Shown: positions 32,364 through 43,656, numbered from the stretch's first letter. The stretch: DNA of 64,000 bases from Orychophragmus violaceus (GCA_030180135.1 CM058230.1:15439082-15503081), one strand, 5' to 3'. Numbers and translations are program-made. Notes: generated by a model from the sequence alone, not told the origin.

Positions 32364-33565
32364 TGATATATCATGGTTTTTACCCATTTTAGACCATGAT
32401 ATAGATGTGTTTTTAGTGTCTTTTGTCTTTGTTTAGAGTCTTTTACATGTTTAATCAGGTTTGGAGCTAATTGGAGATATTTGGAGCATTTTGGGACTTT
32501 TGGGACGTTTTGGCCGAGAGCTTAACTCACTGTCCGATTTATTGATCATGCATCGACCGACACACCTTGTGCATCGGTCGACACACTAGCGAGATGGGCC
32601 GTACGCGTCGGTTTAATGAAGTTATGAAGATTTGCAAAGAAGCCCAAGATAGTTCCAGTATTTACACAGAAGCCCCAGCCGAGATTATACCTATATAATC
32701 AAGTTTTAGTTGTTTTTATTAGATACACTTTCATAATTAAGAGCAGAGGATTTTTAGAGCTTTTGGGGCTGATCTGAACCTATTACTTCATCTGTATTTG
32801 GAGAAGATTTCGAACCCCTTTTACTCTTATTCTTTTATGCAATTTATTCATCATATGATCATGTTTTCATTATCTATGTCTGAGTAGATTCCTAGTTAGG
32901 TTTAGGGTTTCTCACATAGGATTTCATGACTTGCTAGACTTGTTCAAATTCAGTTAAGGATTCATAACTATATCTGTTCTTCAATTTAATTGTGCTTAAA
33001 GCTAGTTCTAACCTGATCAATTAGAATCTAGATCTTAGGTTGCTAAATACGTCACGGAAGTGGGGTTTAGGAATCTGAACTAATTAAATTGGGCAATTAA
33101 ACTTTGCGCAAATGGAAGTTTGGTTTAGGATAATTGTGAACATATCAAACTTGGGATTAATGCTAGTTTAATCTGTTAGTTCTCGCAAACGAAAGTTTGG
33201 TTTGCTGCACTTAGACTTAGAGAATTATCGCAAAGGAATTTGGTTAATTCTATATCTGTGTTTTGAGTTCTAGAACTGTGCTTAATTAGATCCTTGCTGA
33301 ATGAACTGTCTGCTTGTCTGATTTCCTGAGAATACCCTAAGCTTGACGCTTTTAATTACTTGCTTTCACAACCGTTAATCTCTGCTACTGATTTACTTTC
33401 TCGCACCGCTTTCAATTCAATCATATTGCTTATTTCTAGTATTAGTCTCTACTGTTCTGATCTATTGAGACCAAGTTTTCCTGTGGATTCGATAACCCTA
33501 TATACTACTTTGACATTGCTGTTCACTTGCAGTTTAGTATAGGGATTAAAATTCTTGACCTATCA
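32364..33565 (+). repeat. Athila 3' LTR
   Basis: 1,202 bp, partner of 26875-28076. It ends ...TTGACCTATCA and abuts the resumed Gypsy-A reverse transcriptase at CGTGACCATGAAC. Confidence 0.93.
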
Positions 33566-34850
33566 CGTGACCATGAACATTCCATCAGATTACTAGATGG
33601 GACAAAACCGATTAAAGTAAGATCATATCGATATCCACATGCACAAATGGAAGCAATGGAGGATTTGGTCTCACAAATGATGAAAACAGGGGTGATTCGT
33701 GGGAGTAAGAGTCCTTATTCAAGTCCTGTTCTGTTGGTGAAGAAGAAAGACTCGTCATATCGGTTTTGCGTAGATTACCGAGCCTTGAACAAGGCTACCA
33801 TTCCTGACAAGTTTCCCATACCAGTGATAGACCAATTACTTGATGAGCTTGATGGAGCACAACTTTTCTCAAAACTAGATCTGAGATCGGGATATCATCA
33901 GATTAGGATGCAGGAAGATGACATTGAGAAGACTGCATTCAGAACGCATGAAGAGCACTATGAGTTTGTTGTGATGCCATTTGGGTTATCAAATGCACCA
34001 GCCCCATTTCAATCCCTCATGAACGCTATTTTCCAGCCATTGCTTCGCAAATATGTATTGGTGTTCTTTGATGATATTTTGATCTACAGCAAATCTGAGG
34101 AGGAACATTGCAAGCATTTGTGTGAAGTGTTGCAGATATTGAGGAAGAATCAGTTGTTTGCAAACAGGAAGAAATGTTTGTTTGGTCAGCCAAAGGTAGA
34201 ATATTTGGGTCACATTATTTCAGCTACAGGTGTAGCTACTGATCCCAATAAGACAGCCTCAATTACTAGTTGGCCAACACCAAAATCTGTTAAGGAGCTT
34301 CGCAGTTTTTTGGGTTTGACGGGCTATTACCGACGTTTTGTTAAAGGGTACGGAGTTATAGCAAGACCTTTAACAGACTTGTTGAAGAAGGACAACTTTG
34401 ATTGGTCTGGTACAGCACAAAAGGCATTTGAGCAGTTGAAACAGTCGATGATTTCTGCGCCCGTGCTTGCCCTTCCGAATTTCAAAGAAAACTTTGTAGT
34501 TGAAGCAGATGCTTCGGGATATGGATTGGGTGCTGTGTTACAACAGAATCAAAGACCAGTAGCATATTTCAGTAAGGGACTGACAGACAGAGAACAACTC
34601 AAGCCAATTTATGAGAGGGAGTTAATGGCTATCGTGTTATCTGTTCAGAAGTGGAAACACTACCTTATGGGAAGAAGATTCACTGTCTATACAGATCAGA
34701 AGAGCTTAAAGTTTCTGCTGGACCAAAGAGATGTTCCATGGATTACCAAAAATGGCTAACCAAGCTGCTCTTCTATGATTTTGAAATCATATATAAAGTA
34801 GGCAGTGAGATTAAAGCAGCTGATGGCCTTTCGAGGATTGTTTCTGATAA
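33566..34850 (+). pseudogene. Gypsy-A reverse transcriptase and RNase H
   Basis: Starts RDHEHSIRLLDGTKPIKV. Reverse transcriptase motifs in order: VLLVKKKDSSYRFCVDYRAL, FSKLDLRSGYHQIRM, FVVMPFGLSNAPAPFQ (the usual Thr is Pro), YVLVFFDDILIYS (active-site FDD), FLGLTGYYRRFVKGY. RNase H follows with VVEADASGYGLGAVL, PIYERELMAIVLSVQKWKHY and YTDQKSLKFLLDQR. A one-base deletion near 34736 shifts the frame; the sequence continues as MDYQKWLTKLLFYDFEI in another frame. Apart from that, all catalytic residues are present. Confidence 0.92.
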
Positions 34851-36346
34851 GAAGTTGGATAATACAGTCTTGTTTGGAGCATTAACAGTCGCAGCTAGTT
34901 TACAGATGCAAGACATTTTTGAGGAGATTTATAAGGATGATGATATTCAGAAACTATTGAAGGACTTGATAGCAGGAACCAGTGAAAGACCAGGATACTC
35001 AATCAAAGGGGGACGATTGTTTTACAAAAACCGCCTAGTTCTTCCCAAACACTCGAAGTATATTTCCCTGCTCTTGGAAGAATACCATGCTGGAGTGATG
35101 GGAGGACACTCTGGCATTCTCAAAATAGCTAAGAGAATTCAGCGCTTGTTTCACTGGCCTCATCTTAAGAGAGATGTGCAGAAATATGTGTCTGAATGCT
35201 TGATCTGCCAGACACATAAATACTCTACTCTTTCACCTGCTAGGTTGCTACAGCCGATTCCTTTACCATCGCAGATATGGGAAGAAATCTCGATGGATTT
35301 CATAGAAGGATTGTCAAAGTCTCAAGGGTTCAATGTGATAATGGTGGTAGTGGACCGCCTGAGCAAATATGCTCATTTTGTTGGAGTTAAACACCCGTAT
35401 ACATCAGGGTCTGTGGCTGGGAAATTCATCAGAGAAATAGTGAGACTTCATGGATTTCCAAAATCCATAATTTCTGACCGGGACAGAGTTTTCTTGAGTA
35501 ACTTCTAGAAGGAAAACTTCAGGTTAGCAGGTACGAAACTGAAATTCAGCACAGCCTATCACCCTGAATCTGATGGTCAGACTGAAGTGTTGAATCGATG
35601 CTTAGAAACTTACCTCCGCTGTTTCACTTCTGCGCATCCTAAACTCTGGTATCAGTATCTTGCATGGGCTGAATTCTGGTACAATACTTCCTATCACACT
35701 TCTTTAAAAACTTCTCCATTTAAAGTTGTGTATGGACGAGAACCGCCAAGTCTGTTACGTTTTGAAGAAGGTTCTACGAAAAACAGTGAACTGGAAGTTA
35801 TGCTTCGGGACAGAGACACAATGCTCACAGATATCAAGACACATTTGTTGAAAGCACAGGAATTGATGAAAACAATGCTGATAAGCATAGAAGGGACTTA
35901 GAGTTTGAGGTTGGTGCAAGAGTTTTCTTGAAACTAAGACCATACCGTCAAACTCTTGTCACTAAGAGATTCTGTCAGAAGTTAGCAGCTAAGTACTATG
36001 GACCATTTGAGGTGCTGGAGAGAATTGGTAGAGTGGCCTACCGTCTGAAGCTTCCTGAAAATTGCAAAATACATGCGGTTTTTCATGTTTCACAGTTGAA
36101 ACCGGTTTTGGGGAATGATCATGTGGTTACACCTTTACCGGAAACATTGACTGCTGCTGAGGAATTGGTTCTGACTCCTGAGACAATCATTGAAACCCGC
36201 CACGACAGCACTGGACATTTAGAGCTCCTAGTTCATTGGAAAGGCTTGCCTGCGAATGAAAGATCTTGGATGCGAGTGAAGGATTTTCATTATCAGTTTC
36301 CTTCTTTTGAGCTTGAGGGCAAGCTCGGTCTTACCGAGGGGGGTAA
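34851..36346 (+). pseudogene. Gypsy-A integrase with C-terminal chromodomain
   Basis: The HHCC zinc module (EYHAGVMGGHSGILKIAKR...CLICQTHKYS) precedes the catalytic core (MDFIEGLSKSQGFNVIMVVV, HGFPKSIISDRDRVFLS). A TAG stop at about 35506 replaces an expected Trp codon; the frame continues with LAGTKLKFSTAYHPESDGQT and LETYLRCF. A frameshift near 35870 leads to the GPY-type region (KYYGPFEVLERIGRVAYRLK) and the chromodomain (ETIIETRHDS...LLVHWKGLPANERSWM) near 36180-36290. The chromodomain identifies the element as a chromovirus. The last codons run into the 3' LTR. Confidence 0.92.
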
Positions 36347-36671
36347 TGATATGCCTTGGAGAGCATATTACAGGAAGAAGACCAGAGCTAAGACATCGAC
36401 TGAAGGAGTATTAGAAGAGAGGAGAGATGAGCTGGCAAAAGAAGATGAGCTGGCTTAGTTGAGCGCGAGAAGTTGTTAGAGTCAACTTGTCAACTGTTTA
36501 GCTTTATAAAGAATAGAATATACTTTTTAGAAGGTTGGGCAATTTCTGTTACAATTCTTGTAAAGGATCCGAAGAACACTTTCTTATGGATATTGGCTCA
36601 AGATCAGGATTTCTGACTTGAGATTGTTCTTCTTCGATAGATCAATAAAATCCTATTACATTGTTCTATCA
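36347..36671 (+). repeat. Gypsy-A 3' LTR
   Basis: 325 bp; differs from the 5' LTR by about five substitutions and a tandem 8-bp duplication (GTCAACTTGTCAACTG). Followed by the target duplication TCGTG (36672-36676). Confidence 0.93.
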
Positions 36672-36940
36672 TCGTGTCACTGACTTGTGTCGCAAGTCGA
36701 ACCCGTGAAACCCTAATTGATCTCTTCTTTCTAAATAAATATTTTATTAAAAAACTAGTGTGCAAAGGAGCCAAAATCTGTGTAATTGTCTCTTTGTTGA
36801 ATAAGAAACTAAACCTATTTTAACAAGCCGGTTATGATTAGTGATTATTACCTACTAGTAATAAAAACAGAGCCGATCCAACTAAAAAGCATGGTAGCCA
36901 CTTTTGTTTAGAACCTTAACCACTGAAATGTTTTATTCAG
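36672..36940. other. Host DNA continuing the DUF220 upstream region
   Basis: Joined to 15560 before Gypsy-A inserted. Contains GAAACCCTAATTGATCTCTTC, which on the minus strand reads as a GATCAATTAGGGTTTC box of the kind common in plant promoters. No gene seen. Confidence 0.5.
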
Positions 36941-37122
36941 TGCCAAGATACTAGAGGAATGCCAAGACCTTAAAAGCTAATAGTATAATATAGATAGAAT
37001 ATTAGCATATAATCTATTCGAAACTGTAATGGGGTGTGGAATTTATATGTGATACGCCCCTAAAAATGAAATACTATATTTAAACTGATAATGCGCATAG
37101 TTAAACTAAAAATAAAAAGAAG
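36941..37122. repeat. Direct repeat R1 flanking a Copia fragment
   Basis: TGCCAAGATACTAGAGGAAT and the following 160 bp recur, diverged, at 37673-37850 (R2). The two copies bracket a Copia reverse transcriptase scrap. Confidence 0.75.
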
Positions 37123-37640
37123 TGATAATGATCATGCTCTATATACTAAAGAAGAATATGGGAAATTTCTGGTGGTATGTATCTATGTTGATGATCTAAT
37201 AGTCACAGGTGATGATGAGTCTATGATTGAAGAGTTCAAGGCAGTGATGAAGAAAGAATTTGAAATGTCTGATTTAGGTCTATTGAACTACTTCCTTGGT
37301 ATGGAGATTGTGCAGGATCAAGATGGAATCTCTCTATCTCAGAAGTTATATGCACATAGACTGTTGGAAAAGTTAAACATGGAAGGGTGCAATATCATGA
37401 AAACACCAATAGTTCCCAAAAGCAAACATAAAGATGGAGAAGAAGAACTTGCTGATTTCAAAGTGTATCCTAGTGGGAGGTTTGTTGTACTTAACAGCCA
37501 CAAGGCTTGATCTAATGTTCTATGCATCATATCTGTCTAGATATCTTAAAGAGCCAAAGATCAAACATCTAAAGGAAGCTAAGAGAGTTCTCAGGTACAT
37601 CCAAGGTACACTAAATGTTGGATTAGTATCCATTAGTTGG
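37123..37640 (+). pseudogene. Copia reverse transcriptase fragment
   Basis: Two plus-strand frames encode the C-terminal half of a Copia reverse transcriptase: YGKFLVVCIYVDDLIVTG (the YVDD active site near 37180), FEMSDLGLLNYFLGMEI, QKLYAHRLLEKLNME, then a frameshift to LVGGLLYLTATRLDLMFYAS and EAKRVLRYIQGTLNVGL. It differs from the other Copia elements of the window (different clade). No LTRs, gag or integrase are attached. It is a dead scrap lying between direct repeats R1 and R2. Confidence 0.85.
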
Positions 37641-37672
37641 TAAGAATTCCATATCCATAATCATATTGTTCA

Positions 37673-37850
37673 ATGTCAAGATACTAGAGGAATGCCACAA
37701 CCTAAGAAGCTTATAGTATAATATAAATAGAATATTAGCATATAATCTATTCCTAACTGTAATGGGGTTTGAATTTATATATTATATTTTAAATTGATAA
37801 CGCACATAATTAAATTTAAAAAGAAAATATAAGATGATTTGGTCTTACTT
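37673..37850. repeat. Direct repeat R2 flanking a Copia fragment
   Basis: Diverged copy of 36941-37122 (shared AGTATAATATA(G/A)ATAGAATA and ATTAGCATATAATCTATTC). Confidence 0.75.
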
Positions 37851-38148
37851 TATCATACAATGGAAGACTGAAAATCATATTCTCTATGAGTTAACAAAGA
37901 CAAGATAGGTCAAGCAAAAATGAAAGACTAAAAATCATTCCGTCTTCATTCATTTTTGTTTTAAAGGTAGAGTTTCTATATTGTTTTGCAGTGAGATGAG
38001 AGGTATTGTTTCTATACAAACAGGGGATATATCATCTAGGAAACCCTGGTTTGGTTTTGTAACTATTCAGTACGTATAAGAATGAATCAACCAAAGCGGT
38101 TTTATCAGTGAAGAATGCCAGTAGAATGCTTCCTGTCAAGATGCCTTC
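37851..38148. other. Host spacer before the LINE
   Basis: About 300 bp without a recognised gene. A minus-strand open frame (HEGILTGSILLAFFTDKTAL) close to the LINE junction could be a host exon but I do not recognise it. Confidence 0.4.
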
Positions 38149-38164
38149 ATGGATCACTACTCTT
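38149..38164. repeat. LINE target-site duplication, left
   Basis: ATGGATCACTACTCTT, identical to 43758-43773; a 16-bp duplication is typical for target-primed LINE insertion. Confidence 0.93.
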
Positions 38165-38277
38165 TTTTTTTGATAAAAATTGAATTTATTGCCCATAGGG
38201 AAAGTTAACAACAAGATTAGGAAAACTCTTTACCCCAAAAAAAAAATTAAAAAAGGGTAAGGGAGACACAAACAACA

Positions 38278-41200
38278 GTTCAATGAAAAGCAAACCAAGC
38301 AGCTAAAAGGTGATGGAAATGTTTGTTCCCCTGCTGACTGAGAATCCGATCCCGAACACATCTGTCAATGGCTCGAAAGAGAGCATAAGATGTTTGGGAA
38401 GGTCCTTGGTGTAGTCGTGCATTCTTCTCACGCCAGAGAGTGTAGATAATACAGTGTCCTACCAGCTTCTTCAGTATCTGAGAGACATGAGCAGTAGGAG
38501 ACAGGAGCCAAGTGATCAGCGCTGGCCAGTCCGAGAACGGGAGCGTGGAGATGCCCAACCGAGCCAATCCCAGTCTCTAGACACGAAGAGAATATGGGAA
38601 ATGGAGAAAGATATGGTCCCTGTCTTCCACAGTAGAGTCACAAAGGACACAAAGAGGTGATATCTGAAGACCCCAATTAATCAGACGAGCTTTAAAAGAT
38701 AACCGGTCCATATGAGCCAGCCAGAAAATGAAAGCATGCTTAGGTACATGAAATTTATACCAGACAGGTTCAAACCAAGGCGTGCAAGGGGCTTTAGGAC
38801 GAAGGAACTCCCAAGTGCGAGCTGACGAGAAGGCCAAGGATCGAGAACTATCACCTGGAATTCTCCAATAGTAAAGATCAGGGCCTCTGAGCAAGGAGGG
38901 AGGAGCAGTTTGAGTAAGTGCAATATGGAGAGTTTGAGCTTCGGGAGATCTTGCTGGCCGTAGAAACCAACCATTGTGATGTCCAACCTGGGCTACTACA
39001 GCATCCCGAGAAACATTGAGATGAAGGGGACTATTTTCACCAAACAAATCATAAAGTGGCCCGAGAGAACACCAATTGTCAAACCAGAAGCTTGAGGAGA
39101 GCCCATTGCCTATATCCACAGAGATAAACTGTCTTGCCAGGGGCCACAGTCGGAGGAGATGCTTCCAAATCCAACTATCCGTAGGCTTTTCAGAGACATC
39201 CCAGAAACTATGTTGCTTCCAGTAGTAAGCCCGTGACCAGGCAACCCAGAGTGATCCACTGGATGCAAACAAGTTCCATATGAGTTTTAAACAGAGAACT
39301 CTGTTCCAAGAGTGAAGGTCCCGGAGCCCAAGGCCACCTCAGATTTAGGTAAACAGAGAGCTTTCCATGCCACTTTTATACCATGAACCTTACGGATATT
39401 ACCAGTCCAAATGAATATACTGCACATTTGTTCAATGCGCTTTATACAGCCCTTAGGAATAATAAAGGCTTGCATCCAGAAGTTCAGAGTGCTATTAATG
39501 ACTGAAATAACTAGTTGAAGGCGCCCTGAATAGGAGAGAGCTCTGTTTTCCCAACTGTTAAACCGCCGAGATAAAGAATCTAGAAGCGGGCTATAGTCTT
39601 GCTTCCTGAGTTGGCGCTGGATAAAGGGAAGGCCAAGGTATCTCACAGGAAAAGAACCCTGTGGGAACCCAAAACCTTGGAGAGCTGCTGATTCAGATTG
39701 ACTAAGACCTGCTGCGAAGAGTGCAGACTTTGACCTATTAACACTCAGTCCAGACAGCTGCTGAAAGCTATCAAGAATAGCTATAATACCACTAAGGGAG
39801 GAAGAGCTTCCATCAAACATGATCAGAAGGTCATCAGCAAATGAAAGATGCGAAATGTGATGAAGAGCAGCTTTAGGATGGTAGCCAATCTGACCAGACA
39901 CGAAACCTCTTGCTGAAGAAGTAGAGAGATACTCTATGGCAAGGAGGAAAAGATAGGGGAAATAGGGTCCCCATGTCTTAGACCTTTAGCACCTTTGAAA
40001 AACCCACAAGGTTCACCGTTCACTACCACTGAGTACGACGGAGTGGAGATGCATGCACTGATCCAAGCAGTGAACTGAGCAGGAAACCCAGCCACTTGAA
40101 GCACTCTCATCATAAAGTCCCAATTGACCGAGTCAAAGGCTTTACGAATGTCAACCTTAAGCAATCCACGGCGAGTAATTGTAGCTCTAGAGAAACCCTG
40201 GGCCATCTCAGTAGCTAAAAGGATGTTCTCCACAATAAGTCTACCTTGTACAAAAGCTGACTGAGAAGATGAGACCAGCTCAGACACAGCAGAGCGCAAA
40301 CGCCGAGAAAGTATCTTGGCTATAACTTTATAGCCCGTGTTTAAGCAAGAAATGGGACAGAAGTCCATCAATATCTCTGCATTAGTCACTTTAGGGATTA
40401 AGCAGATAAAAGTGCAGTTCCACTGAGTAAGTAACTTACCAGTCTGGACAAATTCCTTGATAGCCCGAGAGAAATCATGGCCAATAATAGGCCAAGCTGT
40501 CGTGAAGAATTCTCCTGTAAAGCCATCTGGCCCAGGAGTCTTGTTGGCAGGAAGGCTAAAGACTGCAGCTCTAATGTCTTCAGTGGTAACTGGAGAAACT
40601 AAGAGGCGCTTAAGATCTTCTGAGCATTGCATAGAAGTGTTCCTGTCAATTTCAGAAAGCTGATCCGAAGTCAATGGGGGGGTTGGCCGCACCTAAGAGT
40701 GAGAAGTAAAACCCAACACAGTAATCTTGAACTGCTAAGCAAGAGTCATAACGAACACTGCCATCCATAAGGAAATGAATATGGTTGAAAGCTCTACGAG
40801 ACATAACACGCATGAAGAAAAATCTGGTGCAGAGATCACCAAACTTTATCCAAGAAACTCGAGAGCGCTGGCAATAAAACATCTCCTCAGCAAGGGCTAA
40901 AGAATTCCATTTGGAATAAGCCTCCTTCTCCTTCAAAGCTAAAGACGGAGTAGGATTAGCTAGTAAAAGACCCTGACTTGTTTTGAGGTCTAAAAGAGCT
41001 TCAACAACGCGTTTCTCTATACCAGAGTAATGAAGTCTATTAAAATCCTTGACATGCCGTTTAAAACCTTTAAGCTTCTGTGAGAAAGAAAACATCTCAG
41101 TGCCTCTGATGGAAGTAGAGGTCCAATATTTGGCAATGAATGGAAGAAACCGAGAATCCGCTACTAGAAAGTTAGGGAACTACACAGCTAGGACTATGGT

Positions 41201-41887
41201 CTGAAAACTCTGGATCACCAAAGTAAGCATAGGAGAGAGGCAACTGCAAGCTCCATTCATCATTCACCAAAACACGGTCTAACTTCCTAGCCAAAGGAGT
41301 CGCAGTGTTGTTGTTCCACCAAGTAAAATGAGTTCCCTTAAAGGGCAGGTCATGAATCTCAGCCGATAGAAGACAATCACAGAACTGTTTCATGCCTCCT
41401 GTGATACGAGTAGAGCCAGTAGAGTCGTCCCTAGGATCAAGTTTTTGGTTAAAATCCCCCAAAACAGCCCAAGGCTTACCTATCAGAATTGAGTTGCTGG
41501 AAAGAGCCATAAGTTCTGACCATAACTCTAGACGCTCCTCCTTGAAGTTGGAGGCATAGACAAAGGAGATAACTAATTCAGTTGCTAACGAGGGAGCTTG
41601 ACCACAACAGAAATCATCTGTCTGGATTTAGTAAGGACAGAGACACAAACAGAAGCCTCCCAGAGAACCCAAATGCTCCCAAGGGGTGAGTACTTGTAGT
41701 TAGCCTCCATATTCCAACCAACAAACTGAGAATTTAAAAACTGAGAAGCCCTTAGAGACTTCACTTTAGTCTCTATGACAGCACTAAAAAGAACTCCATT
41801 ATCCTTAAGCCAACAGGAACGTCTACGTTCTACCTTGTTAAACCTTCTTACGTTCCAACAAAAAATACCAAAAAGATTGTCTGCCAT
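38278..41887 (-). pseudogene. LINE ORF2: endonuclease and reverse transcriptase
   Basis: Begins MADNLFGIFCWNVRRFNKVE, an exonuclease-endonuclease-phosphatase domain (ETKVKS near 41770, VLGDFNQKLDP near 41460, FTWWNNN near 41320, FSDHSPS near 41190). After a linker come reverse transcriptase blocks: TPGPDGFTGEFF (near 40530), VIAKILSRRLR, QSAFVQGRLIVENILLATEM, LLKVDIRKAFDSVNW, GLRHGDPISP (near 39970) and the active site HLSFADDLLIMF (near 39840). The C-terminus is a zf-RVT-type zinc-binding region (KFHVPKHAFIFWLAHMDRLS, CVLCDSTVEDRDHIFLHFP) and ends near 38280 (HHLLAAWFAFH). Several frameshifts and stops separate the blocks. Confidence 0.9.
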
Positions 41888-41893
41888 AAGAGA

Positions 41894-43656
41894 CTAAGTA
41901 AGTTTGGGGCCTCTGCCCCTGTCACGCTTCTTCTGCTTCATGGATAGATATTCAGTGATGCCATCATCTGCATCCATATCCTCAGAGCCTGAAGATTCAT
42001 ACTCAGAGTGAACTGGACTACTAAATAAAACTTTCTTCCCCGGATCTTTAGGATCAATAGCAGGAAGGTTGCGAGCATCCTTATTTTTGGAATGGGAAGA
42101 ATCTTGAATAACAATACCTTTCTCTCTCTGGTGAGTACGCAGAGGAGTGGAAGGAGCTGACTTTGGTAGACCAGTTGACGGCGTAGATCCCTCATCCAAC
42201 TTGGATGAAGCCTGCTTCTTCCGACGTGGACATAAGTCTGTAGAATGTAACTTAGATTGGCAATGAGTACATATAACCGGAGCAAGTGGGCATCGCTTTG
42301 AGCTATGTCCCACTGCGTCACACACATAGCATATAGGAGGTAACCAGGGACTCGATACACCAATCCGTTGGATTTGGCCCGAATCAAATTGAGCATTGAC
42401 GAATTCCGGAACCCGAGCCCGTGGATCAATAAGAGTGTAGACCTTAGCAACCTCCAAATTGGATAAATTTAAGGTCTCAGGATGACAACGAATAGGTTGA
42501 CCCAAAAGAGAGACAATCCTAAACAGAGATTCCGTTGGATTTGGCCCGAATCAAATTGAGCATTGACGAATTCCGGAACCCGAGCCCGTGGATCAATAAG
42601 AGTGTAGACCTTAGCAACCTCCAAATTGGATAAATTTAAGGTCTCAGGATGACAACGAATAGGTTGACCCAAAAGAGAGACAATCCTAAACAGAGATTCC
42701 TCATTATAAAACGGAAGTGGAACATCACGAAGTTCCAACCAGACCGGAAATGAAGTTAACTCCGGTAAGGCCGGAGTATAGCCAGGCTCCCACTTCGATA
42801 CAAACATTGTCTCTTTGTCGAAATGCCAGACGCCTTGACTAAGAACCCGGCATCGAGTAATAGGGGACGGGATGCGAAAAAGAAACGCAAAATCACTGAG
42901 TCTAGAGATAGAGATATCCCGATTGCGATTGCTCCATATACCATTTGCTATGGCGTAAGCGGCACCACGAGAAGGCGCATCACCGTATAATTGTCCAATG
43001 ATGAAAGAGTCCCATTGCTTCTTGTTGCGTTCAATCACGGCATTGGAGATCTTGACACATTTTTCCCCAGAGTCCAAGAGAAAACTGTCAGCTTTAACAT
43101 TTAATTTCGCAGGATTAACTTGAAGAAGATCCTTCCACAATGGTTTAGCCGGTTGTGCAGTAGAAGGTGTGGTCACCTCCATAGGTTCGACACGGTCCCC
43201 AGACGGAGGAACAGAAAAGTCAACAACCAGCGAAACACCGGCAGGGACCTCCAGAACCTGACGAGAATTAGCTACAGGAGACACCGAGCCAGCAGCTGGG
43301 ACATGCACCGGATAAGCAGGCGCCTGAGCGTCCTTCACCGAAGAATCGCCCGCATGCAACACCGAATTTTAAGGATCTGAGATCCCAGGAGCACCAGCAC
43401 CAGCCATCGAAGAGCCAAGGAGGGGGCCCGATCTAAGAGCACCGGACATAGCTGAATCGAAGCTGGGGTGTGAATCCAACATCATCGCACCCACCGATAA
43501 AGATTTAGCACTCGACGGAGAGTCGGAAGTCGTAGCGTGTTGTCCGGAACCGGATGTCATAAAAGAAACAGAGCTTCGCCCAAACGAGTGAGCGGACATA
43601 GCAAGTAACGACGGAGACAGGGAGTAATGGGGAGAAGATTTTTTCTTCTTACCCAT
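41894..43656 (-). pseudogene. LINE ORF1: RNA-binding protein (DUF4283 and CCHC)
   Basis: Starts MGKKKKSSPHYSL. An in-frame TAA sits at 43369-43371. The DUF4283 domain follows (PLWKDLLQ, VKADSFLLDSG, WDSFIIGQLYGDAPSRGAAY, FRIPSPITRCRVLSQGVWHF, SFPVWLELRDVPLPFYNEES) and then a zinc knuckle CYVCDAVGHSSKRCP with a second cysteine cluster CTHCQSKLHSTDLC. A 167-bp tandem duplication shifts the frame. This type of ORF1 is standard in plant L1 elements and would package LINE RNA. Confidence 0.9.
42364..42697 (-). repeat. Perfect 167-bp tandem duplication in LINE ORF1
   Basis: 42364-42530 and 42531-42697 are identical by eye and directly adjacent, with a three-base TCC overlap at the junctions. As 167 is not a multiple of three, the reading frame is broken. 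Confidence 0.92.

Larger units (their letters stand above)
26875..33565 (+). mobile_element. Athila-family Gypsy element, pol-less (non-autonomous)
   Basis: Two 1,202-bp LTRs (26875-28076 and 32364-33565; about four differences by eye) bound a 4.3-kb internal region. The primer site TTGGTGCCGTTTCCGGGGA (28082-28100) and the polypurine tract GTGTGGGGGAG (before 32364) are standard for Athila. Internal coding is limited to gag plus a protease-like region (28456-30999). Reverse transcriptase, RNase H, integrase and env-like frames are absent, so it must move with enzymes made elsewhere. The right flank CGTGA (33566-33570) is the presumed target duplication; its left partner was lost. Confidence 0.92.
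15561..36671 (+). mobile_element. Gypsy-A: chromovirus-type Ty3/gypsy element, host of the nest
   Basis: LTRs at 15561-15877 and 36347-36671 (TGATATGCC...TTCTATCA) flanked by a perfect target duplication TCGTG (15556-15560 and 36672-36676). After removing Copia-2 and the Athila block it is about 5.27 kb. Order: gag, protease, reverse transcriptase, RNase H, integrase, chromodomain, polypurine tract (GAGGGGGGTAA before 36347). A C-terminal chromodomain and short LTRs place it in the chromoviruses, most likely the Reina clade. The LTRs differ at about five positions plus an 8-bp insertion, so it is older than the elements inside it. It is inactive: split twice, one frameshift and one stop in pol. 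Confidence 0.93.
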
